A program made the translations under genes and the position numbers. From NCBI GenBank assembly GCA_030589835.1, contig JAUUZS010000084.1, forward strand, positions 1 to 10,854: a stretch of DNA of 10,854 nt, in the 5' to 3' direction. Positions within the stretch are counted from its first letter, which is position 1, and each line of letters opens with the position of its first letter. This DNA comes from Cyclobacteriaceae bacterium. GTDB lineage: Bacteria; Bacteroidota; Bacteroidia; Cytophagales; Cyclobacteriaceae. The notes under the pieces are model-generated. The model made no database searches, was not told the DNA's origin, and worked only from the letters and a program-made list of their open reading frames with translations. Below, one piece after another: positions 1 to 5,932 of the stretch.

Positions 1-1
1 A

Positions 2-1192
2 TTTACGCTGAAGAAACTCTTCGTGCATTGTCAAAACCAGGGTTTTGCTTGTGCCATGTACCGCTTGCCCAATCCGCTGATCCACGAAGAAAAAAAGAAT
101 ACCATACATCTTATAATTGATCTCTCAGGCGGTAGAAATCTTGATCATTTGCATCTCGAAGATATGGGAAGCGGGTTTATTTTTCATCCATTTTCGCCAG
201 AGCACCATCAGGCAAAATTCATTGACCAAGATATACACATCACTAAAAATAATCAAACGAAACAACTTGAGCTGATTCATTCACGTATTAGTCATACGCA
301 ATTGATTGACTTATTCGATCCGCCAAAGCATGAACACCTCAATACAAAATATGCAAGTAAAAAGAGCGAGGATATAACCGATCAAAAAAATAAATTTCTT
401 TCGCTTGTTGAGAAAACAATTCAAGCGATAAAAAATGATGTGTTCCAAAAGGCCGTTATTGCCAGAAGCAAAACCATTGAATTGCCGGAACAATTTAGTC
501 CTACAGAATTCTTTGAATCACTAATTGAACAATACAAAAATGCCTTTGTGTACATGGCCTACCTCCCGGAAGCTGGTTCGTGGATTGGGGCAACACCGGA
601 AACACTCATTAATATTGATAATAAAAGGCAATTCCAGACCGTGGCACTCGCCGCTACACAGGCCTTTAGCAATGAGCTGACCCTGGAAGACACTACCTGG
701 TCGCAAAAAGATATTGAAGAGCAGGCCATGGTCAGCAGGTATATTATAAACTGCTTTAAAAAGATAAGACTTCGGGAATTCGAAGAAATAGGCCCCCGAA
801 CCCACCTTAGTGGAAACCTCGTTCACCTGAAGACAGACTATAATGTAAATCTGGATCAAATAGACTTTCCGCAATTGGGCTCTGTAATGCTGGAATTACT
901 ACATCCTACCAGTGCAGTTTGTGGCATGCCAAAAGAACCCGCTAAAGATTTTATCCAAAAAAATGAAGGTTTTGACCGAGCGTACTTTTCTGGATTTCTT
1001 GGCCCGGTAAATCTGCAAAATGAAAGTAATATTTTTGTGAATCTGCGGTGCATGAAACTTATGAGGCAGCAGGCCAGGCTATTTGCAGGAGCCGGTATTA
1101 TTGCCAATTCCAATCCTGAAAAAGAATGGAATGAAACAGAAATTAAGATGCAAACACTTCTTAAGGTGCTTGGTGATGTGTATCCTAAATAA
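2..1192 (+). CDS. menF: Isochorismate synthase (MenF/EntC type), 5' partial
   Basis: Converts chorismate to isochorismate, the entry step of menaquinone synthesis (siderophore synthesis is the alternative use). Numbering from the GTG at 23, the chorismate-binding domain fills about residues 125-389: FQKAVIARSK (141-150, with the lysine expected as general base), GSWIGATPETL (185-195), TVALAATQ (206-213), WSQKDIEEQ (226-234), LLHPTSAVCGMP (292-303), GFDRAYFSGFLG (316-327) and the metal-binding-type ending NSNPEKEWNETEIK (362-375). The frame stays open to base 2 and reads FTLKKLF before the GTG. Family members usually have a similar N-terminal segment before YRLPN, so the true start probably lies just outside the window and GTG 23 is not the start. 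The divergent N-terminal third and the TVALAATQ variant fit Bacteroidota MenF. The enzyme class is secure; menaquinone rather than siderophore use is inferred. Confidence 0.9.
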   Translation, partial: FTLKKLFVHCQNQGFACAMYRLPNPLIHEEKKNTIHLIIDLSGGRNLDHLHLEDMGSGFIFHPFSPEHHQAKFIDQDIHITKNNQTKQLELIHSRISHTQLIDLFDPPKHEHLNTKYASKKSEDITDQKNKFLSLVEKTIQAIKNDVFQKAVIARSKTIELPEQFSPTEFFESLIEQYKNAFVYMAYLPEAGSWIGATPETLINIDNKRQFQTVALAATQAFSNELTLEDTTWSQKDIEEQAMVSRYIINCFKKIRLREFEEIGPRTHLSGNLVHLKTDYNVNLDQIDFPQLGSVMLELLHPTSAVCGMPKEPAKDFIQKNEGFDRAYFSGFLGPVNLQNESNIFVNLRCMKLMRQQARLFAGAGIIANSNPEKEWNETEIKMQTLLKVLGDVYPK

Positions 1193-1235
1193 CGTGAGTT
1201 CGGCCACTTAACAACTGTCATAGTACCTAGCGGAC

Positions 1236-1282
1236 AAAGGCAGGAGAAATTTGTTATAATATTCTAAAATGACAGCCTTTTT
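1236..1282 (+). terminator. Possible weak terminator after menF
   Basis: AAAGGC (1236-1241) pairs with GCCTTT (1275-1280), and the second arm runs into more T residues. It lies 44 nt after the isochorismate synthase stop in a convergent intergenic region, where a terminator is expected. The 33-nt loop is long and the stem only 6 bp, so the call is weak. Confidence 0.25.
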
Positions 1283-1302
1283 AGTTTATTTATAAATGAA
1301 TA

Positions 1303-1383
1303 AAAAGCAAATTCATGGTAAATGGAAAATAAGCAAAGCCAAGTTGACTAAATGCCTGTGCATGCTTAGGTCTATGAATTTGC
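1303..1383 (-). terminator. Inverted repeat and T-run after TPR gene
   Basis: GCAAATTCAT (1307-1316) and ATGAATTTGC (1374-1383) are perfect 10-bp arms. An inner pair, TAAGCA (1330-1335) with TGCTTA (1363-1368), shortens the loop. Read on the minus strand, the structure follows the TPR gene stop by about 24 nt and ends in TTTTTATT, so it can act as an intrinsic terminator. The large, structured loop is unusual for one. It may instead be a repeat element related to the one at 4223-4401. Confidence 0.45.
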
Positions 1384-1406
1384 AGTAAGTAGCCTGAAAG
1401 GTGTAT

Positions 1407-2003
1407 CTATTTGCAATTCCTGCTCACCGCATTTTTTGCTCCCTCTACATTGAGGTCAGCAGCTTTTCTCAAATCTTTACAGGCACCTGCATTTTGCTTG
1501 AGGTGTAGTTTCAAAGCGCCTCTGTGAAGATAGGCTTCACCAAAATCCGGAGATAAATTTATTGCAGAATTATAGTTATGCAATGCGTCACGAATATATC
1601 CCTGCTTATGCTTTGCCCTGCCCCTCAAGTAATATGCCATCGAATTGTTAGGATCCCGCTGCAGGACTTTGTCACCATAGAATATTGTAGACTCAAAATC
1701 TTCCTTCCGATACATTTCCTGACCAATGCTCAGCAAGGCATTTTCGTTATTCGAGTCAATTTCAATAACCCGGTTAAAGTCTCCCAAAGCTTTATCATAT
1801 TGACCTAACTCCTGGTAACATCGACCTCTGTTATAAATGGTCTTTACATGGTTTGGCTGAAGCTTGAGAAATTCATTATACGAATCAATTGCCTCAGTGT
1901 ATTTCGCTTGTTTATAATATCTATCTCCCTCTAAAGTGTTTTCATTTTGGCAGGATGATATAATAACCATCAATAGAAAAAAAATAAGATGTGCACATTT
2001 CAT
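1407..2003 (-). CDS. TPR-repeat lipoprotein
   Basis: Predicted 198-residue envelope lipoprotein made almost wholly of tetratricopeptide repeats, a scaffold for protein-protein contacts; no specific partner is evident. Residues 1-17 are a lipoprotein signal (MKCAH followed by the hydrophobic LIFFLLMVII), ending in the lipobox ISSC with Cys18. About five TPR units follow near 22-52, 56-86, 90-120, 124-154 and 158-190, with typical G-Y-A-P spacing (e.g. KYTEAIDSYNEFLKLQPN, QYDKALGDFNRVIEIDSN). The ending ACKDLRKAADLN resembles the last repeat of many Bacteroidota TPR lipoproteins. The frame is open upstream to an ATG at 2060, but that start would bury the signal peptide behind 19 residues, so ATG 2003 is chosen. 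No Shine-Dalgarno site is seen. It is convergent with the isochorismate synthase and in the same direction as dapD, but separated from it by dapD's terminator. Confidence 0.85.
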   Translation of the reverse strand: MKCAHLIFFLLMVIISSCQNENTLEGDRYYKQAKYTEAIDSYNEFLKLQPNHVKTIYNRGRCYQELGQYDKALGDFNRVIEIDSNNENALLSIGQEMYRKEDFESTIFYGDKVLQRDPNNSMAYYLRGRAKHKQGYIRDALHNYNSAINLSPDFGEAYLHRGALKLHLKQNAGACKDLRKAADLNVEGAKNAVSRNCK

Positions 2004-2042
2004 GATAAATCGGGAAACTGAAAAAAAGATATTCAACCTTCT

Positions 2043-2077
2043 GTTAACAAAACATTGCAAAAATATAAGATGTTAAC
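2043..2077 (-). promoter_or_regulatory. Candidate promoter of TPR lipoprotein gene
   Basis: On the minus strand, 2065-2058 reads TATTTTTG, matching the Bacteroidota -7 box TAnnTTTG, about 55 nt upstream of the chosen start. It is bracketed by a 7-bp inverted repeat, GTTAACA (2043-2049) and TGTTAAC (2071-2077). I see no TTTG at the expected -33 spacing, so this is tentative. Confidence 0.3.
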
Positions 2078-2206
2078 GGGAAAACCTGAAACAAATTTTC
2101 AATTATCGAAATAATCAAACTTACCTTAGAAATCACTTCCTTTTGAAGAAAAATGTTTTTTTTAACCTTGCACGTTGAGCGGATAGATAATGACCCCGAG
2201 GAAGTC

Positions 2207-2240
2207 AAAAAACAGGCATTGACCGAGACGTATCAATGCC
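2207..2240 (-). terminator. Intrinsic terminator of dapD
   Basis: GGCATTGA (2215-2222) and TCAATGCC (2233-2240) form a perfect 8-bp stem with a 10-nt loop. On the minus strand the second arm is followed by TGTTTTTTG, a good U-tract. It lies 36 nt after the dapD stop and separates dapD from the TPR lipoprotein gene. Confidence 0.75.
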
Positions 2241-2275
2241 CTATTTATTTCGGATATGTTCAAATCATTCTGCAA

Positions 2276-3088
2276 CTACGCAGACACATTGTTCTCTCTT
2301 AGCGCATCGTTAAGTGATGTCTTCAGATTTGTACTTGCTTTTCGTTGGCCGATAATTATGGCACAATTCACATTATAATCCCCCGCTGGGAATTTTTTTG
2401 TAAATGAACCTGGTATCACAACAGCCCTTTCAGGGACATAACCTTTGTACTCTACCGGTTCGGGCCCGGTAACGTCAATTATTTTACTGCTTGATGTCAG
2501 CGTTACATTTGCTCCGAGTACGGCTTCCTTTCCTATTCTGACCCCCTCCACCAAAATGCATCTCGATCCGATAAAGGCGCCATCTTCGATGATGACCGGC
2601 GCGGCCTGTACCGGCTCTAACACTCCACCTACTCCAACGCCTCCACTCAAATGAACATGCTTGCCCACTTGAGCACAGCTGCCAACCGTTGCCCAGGTAT
2701 CAACCATGGTTCCTTCATCGACATAAGCACCAATATTTATATATGAAGGCATCATCACCACCCCTTTTGAAATGTATGCGCCATATCGTGCTACCGCATG
2801 CGGAACAACACGAATACCCTTTTTGGCATATCCCGTTTTAAGTTTCATTTTATCGTGAAACTCAAAAGGACCCACCTCAATCAATTGCATATTCTGAATT
2901 GGAAAGTACAGGATTACGGCTTTCTTGACCCACTCATTCACCTGCCAGCCATCTCCGCTTGGTTCAGCAACGCGTATTGTCCCCTGATCCAGATCTTCAA
3001 TAATGGTTTTTATCGCTATTTTGGTTTCTTTATCGCGTAATAATTCACGATTTTCCCAAGCCTTTTCTATTAATTCTTTCAGTTCCAT
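2276..3088 (-). CDS. dapD: Tetrahydrodipicolinate N-succinyltransferase
   Basis: Cytoplasmic enzyme that transfers succinyl from succinyl-CoA to tetrahydrodipicolinate in the succinylase branch of meso-diaminopimelate/lysine synthesis. At 270 residues it is close to the usual DapD length. Residues 1-90 form the helical N-terminal domain. About 95-205 is a left-handed beta-helix of hexapeptide repeats with the diagnostic stretches MVDTWATVGSCAQVG (128-142), HLSGGVGVGGVLEP (146-159) and IIEDGAFIGS (166-175). D130 and E181 sit in the motifs that carry the catalytic acidic residues of known DapD proteins. The C-terminal arm includes NCAIIIGQRK (241-250). The start at 3088 gives the standard MELKELIEKAWENR beginning. 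It ends in TAG, has its own terminator, and is divergent from the glycosyltransferase gene by 39 bp. The rest of the DAP pathway is not in the window. Confidence 0.96.
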   Translation of the reverse strand: MELKELIEKAWENRELLRDKETKIAIKTIIEDLDQGTIRVAEPSGDGWQVNEWVKKAVILYFPIQNMQLIEVGPFEFHDKMKLKTGYAKKGIRVVPHAVARYGAYISKGVVMMPSYINIGAYVDEGTMVDTWATVGSCAQVGKHVHLSGGVGVGGVLEPVQAAPVIIEDGAFIGSRCILVEGVRIGKEAVLGANVTLTSSSKIIDVTGPEPVEYKGYVPERAVVIPGSFTKKFPAGDYNVNCAIIIGQRKASTNLKTSLNDALRENNVSA

Positions 3089-3127
3089 TAAAACAGTTAT
3101 AGTTTTGAGTTTAATAATTGAATACTT

Positions 3128-4234
3128 ATGACGAAAAATGTCATTGCGATTATTTCGGTTTTAAAACCTGTTGACGATACCCGGAATTATGAGAAAATCG
3201 CCAAATCCATCAGCAATACAAACAAATATGGTATTAATATCATAGGGTTTTTGGCAAAAAGAATTTCTGCATACCCAAATATCACCTTTCATCCTATTTT
3301 CAATTTCAAAAGAACCAGTATAAAACGGATCGGGGCCTCCATATCTATTTGGAAAAAACTACTTAAATTAAAACCTGAACTTATTATAGTTTCAACATCT
3401 GAGTTACTGATAGTTAGCGTTCTTTACAGAATTTTATTTGGCGCCAAAATCATCTACGATGTACGGGAAAACTACTATCGGAATATTGCTTATACCAACA
3501 CATACCCCTGGTTAGTCAGGTATTCACTTGCGCATATAGTCCGTACAATCGAACGTATCGCAAGTCGGTTTATTAATCGGTTTATTGTAGCTGAAAAGGT
3601 GTACCTGATCCAAATGAAATTCTTGTCTTCTAAAGCAATACTAATTGAAAATAAGGCCCTTATACCCGATTACATAATGAACGAAAAACCGACTAAAAGT
3701 GAAAAATTGGTTTTTGTGTATTCAGGAACCATCGCTGAACATTACGGTATTTTCGATGCCATTGAATTCGTAAAAAATCTTAAAACGGTAATCGATTATG
3801 TCGAACTAATAATAATTGGGTTCGCTGCTCAGGAGAAAGTGTATCGAAAATTACTAAGCATCATCGAAAGATCAACCTACATTAAACTTATAGGAGGAGA
3901 TACATTAGTGCCACACAATCTGGTACTTATGGAAATGTATAAAGCAGATTTTTGCTTGCTTCCATATCATGAGCACAGAAGCACAGCAGGTCGAATTCCT
4001 ACAAAATTATTTGAATGCCTTGCCATGGAAAAGCCCGTCATTATTACTCCTAATCCTGTATGGAACTCCATTATCGCTCAAAACAACGCTGGCATCATTC
4101 ATGATTTCAAATCGACAAATCATGCGCTCTTGCAAAAACTAAACAACACCTATTATGGAAATCATATGGCCTCCCAACACGAATGGAATCATTCATCCAA
4201 AAAAATCATCAATACCATTCAAGGCCTAATATAG
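3128..4234 (+). CDS. GT4-like family glycosyltransferase
   Basis: Predicted 368-residue GT-B fold glycosyltransferase; it probably adds a sugar from an activated donor to a surface glycan or lipid acceptor, but donor and acceptor cannot be read from the sequence. The N-terminal Rossmann half (about 1-180) has PVDDTRNYEKIAKSI (14-28), the strand PELIIVSTSE and the IIYDVRENYY segment (108-117). The C-terminal half opens with LVFVYSGTIAEHYGIFDAIE (194-213) and carries the donor-binding stretch GRIPTKLFECLAMEKPVI (288-305), a version of the GT4 E-x7-E region with E296. There is no signal peptide or membrane segment. It stands alone: dapD is divergent and a regulator follows after 320 bp, so it is not inside a visible polysaccharide cluster. 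Its last three codons and stop lie within one arm of the long palindrome at 4223-4401. The fold is confident; the specificity is unknown. Confidence 0.85.
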   Translation: MTKNVIAIISVLKPVDDTRNYEKIAKSISNTNKYGINIIGFLAKRISAYPNITFHPIFNFKRTSIKRIGASISIWKKLLKLKPELIIVSTSELLIVSVLYRILFGAKIIYDVRENYYRNIAYTNTYPWLVRYSLAHIVRTIERIASRFINRFIVAEKVYLIQMKFLSSKAILIENKALIPDYIMNEKPTKSEKLVFVYSGTIAEHYGIFDAIEFVKNLKTVIDYVELIIIGFAAQEKVYRKLLSIIERSTYIKLIGGDTLVPHNLVLMEMYKADFCLLPYHEHRSTAGRIPTKLFECLAMEKPVIITPNPVWNSIIAQNNAGIIHDFKSTNHALLQKLNNTYYGNHMASQHEWNHSSKKIINTIQGLI

Positions 4235-4401
4235 TATCTGTCTATAAAGACATCGAATTGAAATACTCATATTTTTGCGCCATTTTGGCTTTCTCAACTT
4301 GCCTAATACCCAGGCATTTGCTGCATTGAGAAATCCAAAAATTCATCAAAAATCTCAACATTTCAAAAATAAAGCACTTTATAGACAAACACTATATAGC
4401 C
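4223..4401. repeat. Long imperfect palindrome at glycosyltransferase 3' end
   Basis: Nested complementary blocks share nearly one centre, at about 4308-4313. ATATAGT 4229-4235 pairs with 4391-4397; TGTCTATAAAG 4239-4249 with 4377-4387 (11 bp perfect); TTGAAAT 4258-4264 with 4360-4366; ATTTTTG 4271-4277 with 4347-4353; TTTTGG 4283-4288 with 4335-4340; TTTCTCAA 4290-4297 with 4326-4333; TGCCT 4300-4304 with 4312-4316. A further GG/CT stretch at 4223-4227 pairs with 4398-4401 with bulges. The internal loops are short and nearly symmetric. The whole can fold as one hairpin of about 180 nt whose left foot includes the glycosyltransferase stop codon. No T-run follows on the plus strand, so it is not a standard terminator. 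It may be a miniature inverted-repeat element or a structured 3' UTR. Confidence 0.7.
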
Positions 4402-4554
4402 CCTGTCCATATAATTTATTTGTGGTAACTCATTAATCATTAGACCACAATAGCCGATCATCATTTGCCCTACTACATTTTTAATGTGATAAAATATTAT
4501 TTTTAGTATTTTTAGATAAGTCTAAAAATCTTACTTTTATATAAAATTTTTACT
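4235..4554. other. 320-bp gap: palindromes, no gene
   Basis: No convincing reading frame was seen. The left 167 bp belong to the long palindrome. A separate inverted repeat follows, TTGTGGT (4420-4426) with ACCACAA (4444-4450) around a 17-nt spacer. The right end is very AT-rich and carries the operator-like palindrome at 4508-4529 and the leader of the DtxR-family gene. Confidence 0.6.
4508..4529. promoter_or_regulatory. Candidate DtxR-family operator (autoregulatory)
   Basis: A perfect 22-bp palindrome with 9-bp arms, ATTTTTAGA and TCTAAAAAT, around a TAAG centre, ending 25 nt before the regulator's start codon. The TTAG...CTAA half-sites resemble the TTAG/CTAA ends of known DtxR/IdeR boxes. 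Placement right before a DtxR-family gene suggests metal-dependent repression of its own transcription. The family resemblance is known; binding is inferred. Confidence 0.6.
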
Positions 4555-5220
4555 ATGCTCCAATTAAGTTTCGCGGAAGAAAATTATCTTAAAGCCATAT
4601 ATCACCTATCCTCTTCTGGTCAAAAGCAGGTTAATACCAACGCTATTGCCGAGCGACTTAAGACAAGACCTGCGTCGGTTAGTGATATGATTCGTAAGCT
4701 CTCTGCCAAAGAAGTCATCACTTATGTTAAATACCAGGGGGTAAACATTACAGAAATAGGAAAAAAACGAGCGCTTTCGGTTATCAGAAACCACAGGCTG
4801 TGGGAAGTATTTCTTGTAAACAAACTTAATTTTCATTGGGACGAAGTACATGAAGTCGCCGAGCAATTGGAACACATCCACTCCTCCCTCCTAATCTCAA
4901 GATTGGATGAATTTTTAGATCACCCAAAGTTTGATCCGCATGGCGATCCGATTCCTGATGAGGAAGGAATGATGTATACCAAGCCTATGATTGTGCTCTC
5001 CGACCTTCCACATGGCACGGTTTCCAAACTGGTTTCAATGGTTGATACCGGTACGGCGTTTCTCAATTATCTCGATAAAATAGGAATGAAAATCGGCGCC
5101 AAAATCAAAATACTGGATACTATTGAATTTGATGGATCAATAGAAATCGAAACGGATTATGATAGATCCATTACAATTTCCAAACTAGTGGCTGACAATC
5201 TTTTGGTTGTGACCACTTGA
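4555..5220 (+). CDS. DtxR/MntR-family metal-dependent repressor
   Basis: Predicted 221-residue iron- or manganese-sensing transcriptional repressor. Residues about 1-65 form the winged helix (NTNAIAERLKTRPASVSDMI, 27-46, is the helix-turn-helix). About 66-140 is the metal-binding and dimerization domain, with H80, E103, E106 and H107 in the NHRLWEVFL and VAEQLEHIH motifs, followed by the family signature HPKFDPHGDPIP (123-134). About 145-220 is a C-terminal SH3/FeoA-like domain, so it is the long DtxR-type architecture, not the short Bacillus MntR type. By alignment from memory, the ligand that is Met10 in DtxR and Asp8 in MntR is Asn10 here, and E103 replaces the DtxR cysteine, so metal preference is uncertain. 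A strong palindrome lies just upstream. No metal transporter is next to it, so its targets are elsewhere. The gene is not named because mntR versus iron-regulator identity is unresolved. Confidence 0.9.
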   Translation: MLQLSFAEENYLKAIYHLSSSGQKQVNTNAIAERLKTRPASVSDMIRKLSAKEVITYVKYQGVNITEIGKKRALSVIRNHRLWEVFLVNKLNFHWDEVHEVAEQLEHIHSSLLISRLDEFLDHPKFDPHGDPIPDEEGMMYTKPMIVLSDLPHGTVSKLVSMVDTGTAFLNYLDKIGMKIGAKIKILDTIEFDGSIEIETDYDRSITISKLVADNLLVVTT

Positions 5221-5401
5221 TTTGTAGGGTTGCATAAAAAAAGGTCTTTTTGTCTTACGTACGTTAATAAGCAGAATTTATCTAAAATAAATAAATCTTT
5301 AGTTTTAATTTTACGTTCTTTAAAAAATATGCGATAACTAATCTGTAATGATTGGTATTAATATGGTGATAGGAATCCGAATTACTAAAAAAATAAAAAA
5401 T

Positions 5402-5932
5402 ATGTTAGCTAAAATTTATAAATCGATGTTTATATTGTTTCTCGTTGCGGCGCTTAACAGTAATTCATTTGCTCAAGAGGCACCAGTTGTTAAATGGTAT
5501 ACCATCGAAGAGATACAAGAACTTGTAAAAAGCGAACCCCGGAAAATATACATTGATATGTATACAGATTGGTGTGGTTGGTGTAAGGTTATGGATAAAA
5601 AAACCTTTACAGATCAAGGGATTGCGGAAAAACTAAACTCAAATTTTTATGCTGTGAAGTTCGATGCTGAGGGGAAAGAAAACGTCACCTTCAATAATCG
5701 TGAATTCAAATTTGTGTCTCAGGGAGCAAGGGGCTATCATGAATTGGCCGCAACACTGATGCAGGGAAAATTGAGCTATCCTACCTCAGTTTTTTTAGAT
5801 GAAAATTTGAATGTCATATCCCCCCTACCAGGTTATTACCCACCGGAAAAGCTTGATCCAATATTAAAATTTATTGGTGAGGATCATTACAAAACCACCA
5901 ATTACGAACAGTTTCTCTCCAACCTTAATTGA
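5402..5932 (+). CDS. Exported thioredoxin-like protein
   Basis: Predicted 176-residue periplasmic thiol-disulfide protein. Residues 1-24 are a Sec signal peptide (MLAKIYK, then hydrophobic MFILFLVAAL, ending NSFAQ). The thioredoxin fold spans about 30-160, with the active-site motif WCGWC (57-61) inside IYIDMYTDWCGWCKVMD and the cis-proline loop SYPTSVFLD (125-133). This resembles the thioredoxin_7/DUF255-like group, which handles oxidation or reduction of envelope protein cysteines; the partner is unknown. An in-frame ATG at 5348 exists, but it puts 18 charged residues before the signal peptide, so ATG 5402 is preferred. Its stop codon overlaps the mnmE start, so the two are probably cotranscribed and translationally coupled, though no functional link between them is obvious. 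Confidence 0.85.
   Translation: MLAKIYKSMFILFLVAALNSNSFAQEAPVVKWYTIEEIQELVKSEPRKIYIDMYTDWCGWCKVMDKKTFTDQGIAEKLNSNFYAVKFDAEGKENVTFNNREFKFVSQGARGYHELAATLMQGKLSYPTSVFLDENLNVISPLPGYYPPEKLDPILKFIGEDHYKTTNYEQFLSNLN

Noticed and set aside
2004..2060. Longer N terminus for the TPR lipoprotein (ATG at 2060)
   Set aside because: It would place 19 residues before a complete lipoprotein signal peptide and overlaps the candidate promoter box.
2153..2302. 49-codon plus-strand frame (begins MFFLTLHVERIDND)
   Set aside because: It contains both arms of the dapD terminator and runs antisense into the dapD 3' end; no family is recognised. The terminator explains the sequence better.
3089..3127. Shared divergent promoter between dapD and the glycosyltransferase
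   Set aside because: The 39-bp gap has no TAnnTTTG box with correct spacing on either strand; the promoters may lie inside the opposite coding regions.
4223..4401. Integron attC recombination site at the end of the glycosyltransferase gene
   Set aside because: The post-stop position and imperfect hairpin fit, but there is no terminal RYYYAAC/GTTRRRY pair at the ends of the structure, and no integrase or cassette array is present.
4235..4410. Ordinary intrinsic terminator for the glycosyltransferase
   Set aside because: The palindrome is much longer than a terminator stem and is followed by AACACTATATAG, without a T-run on the plus strand.
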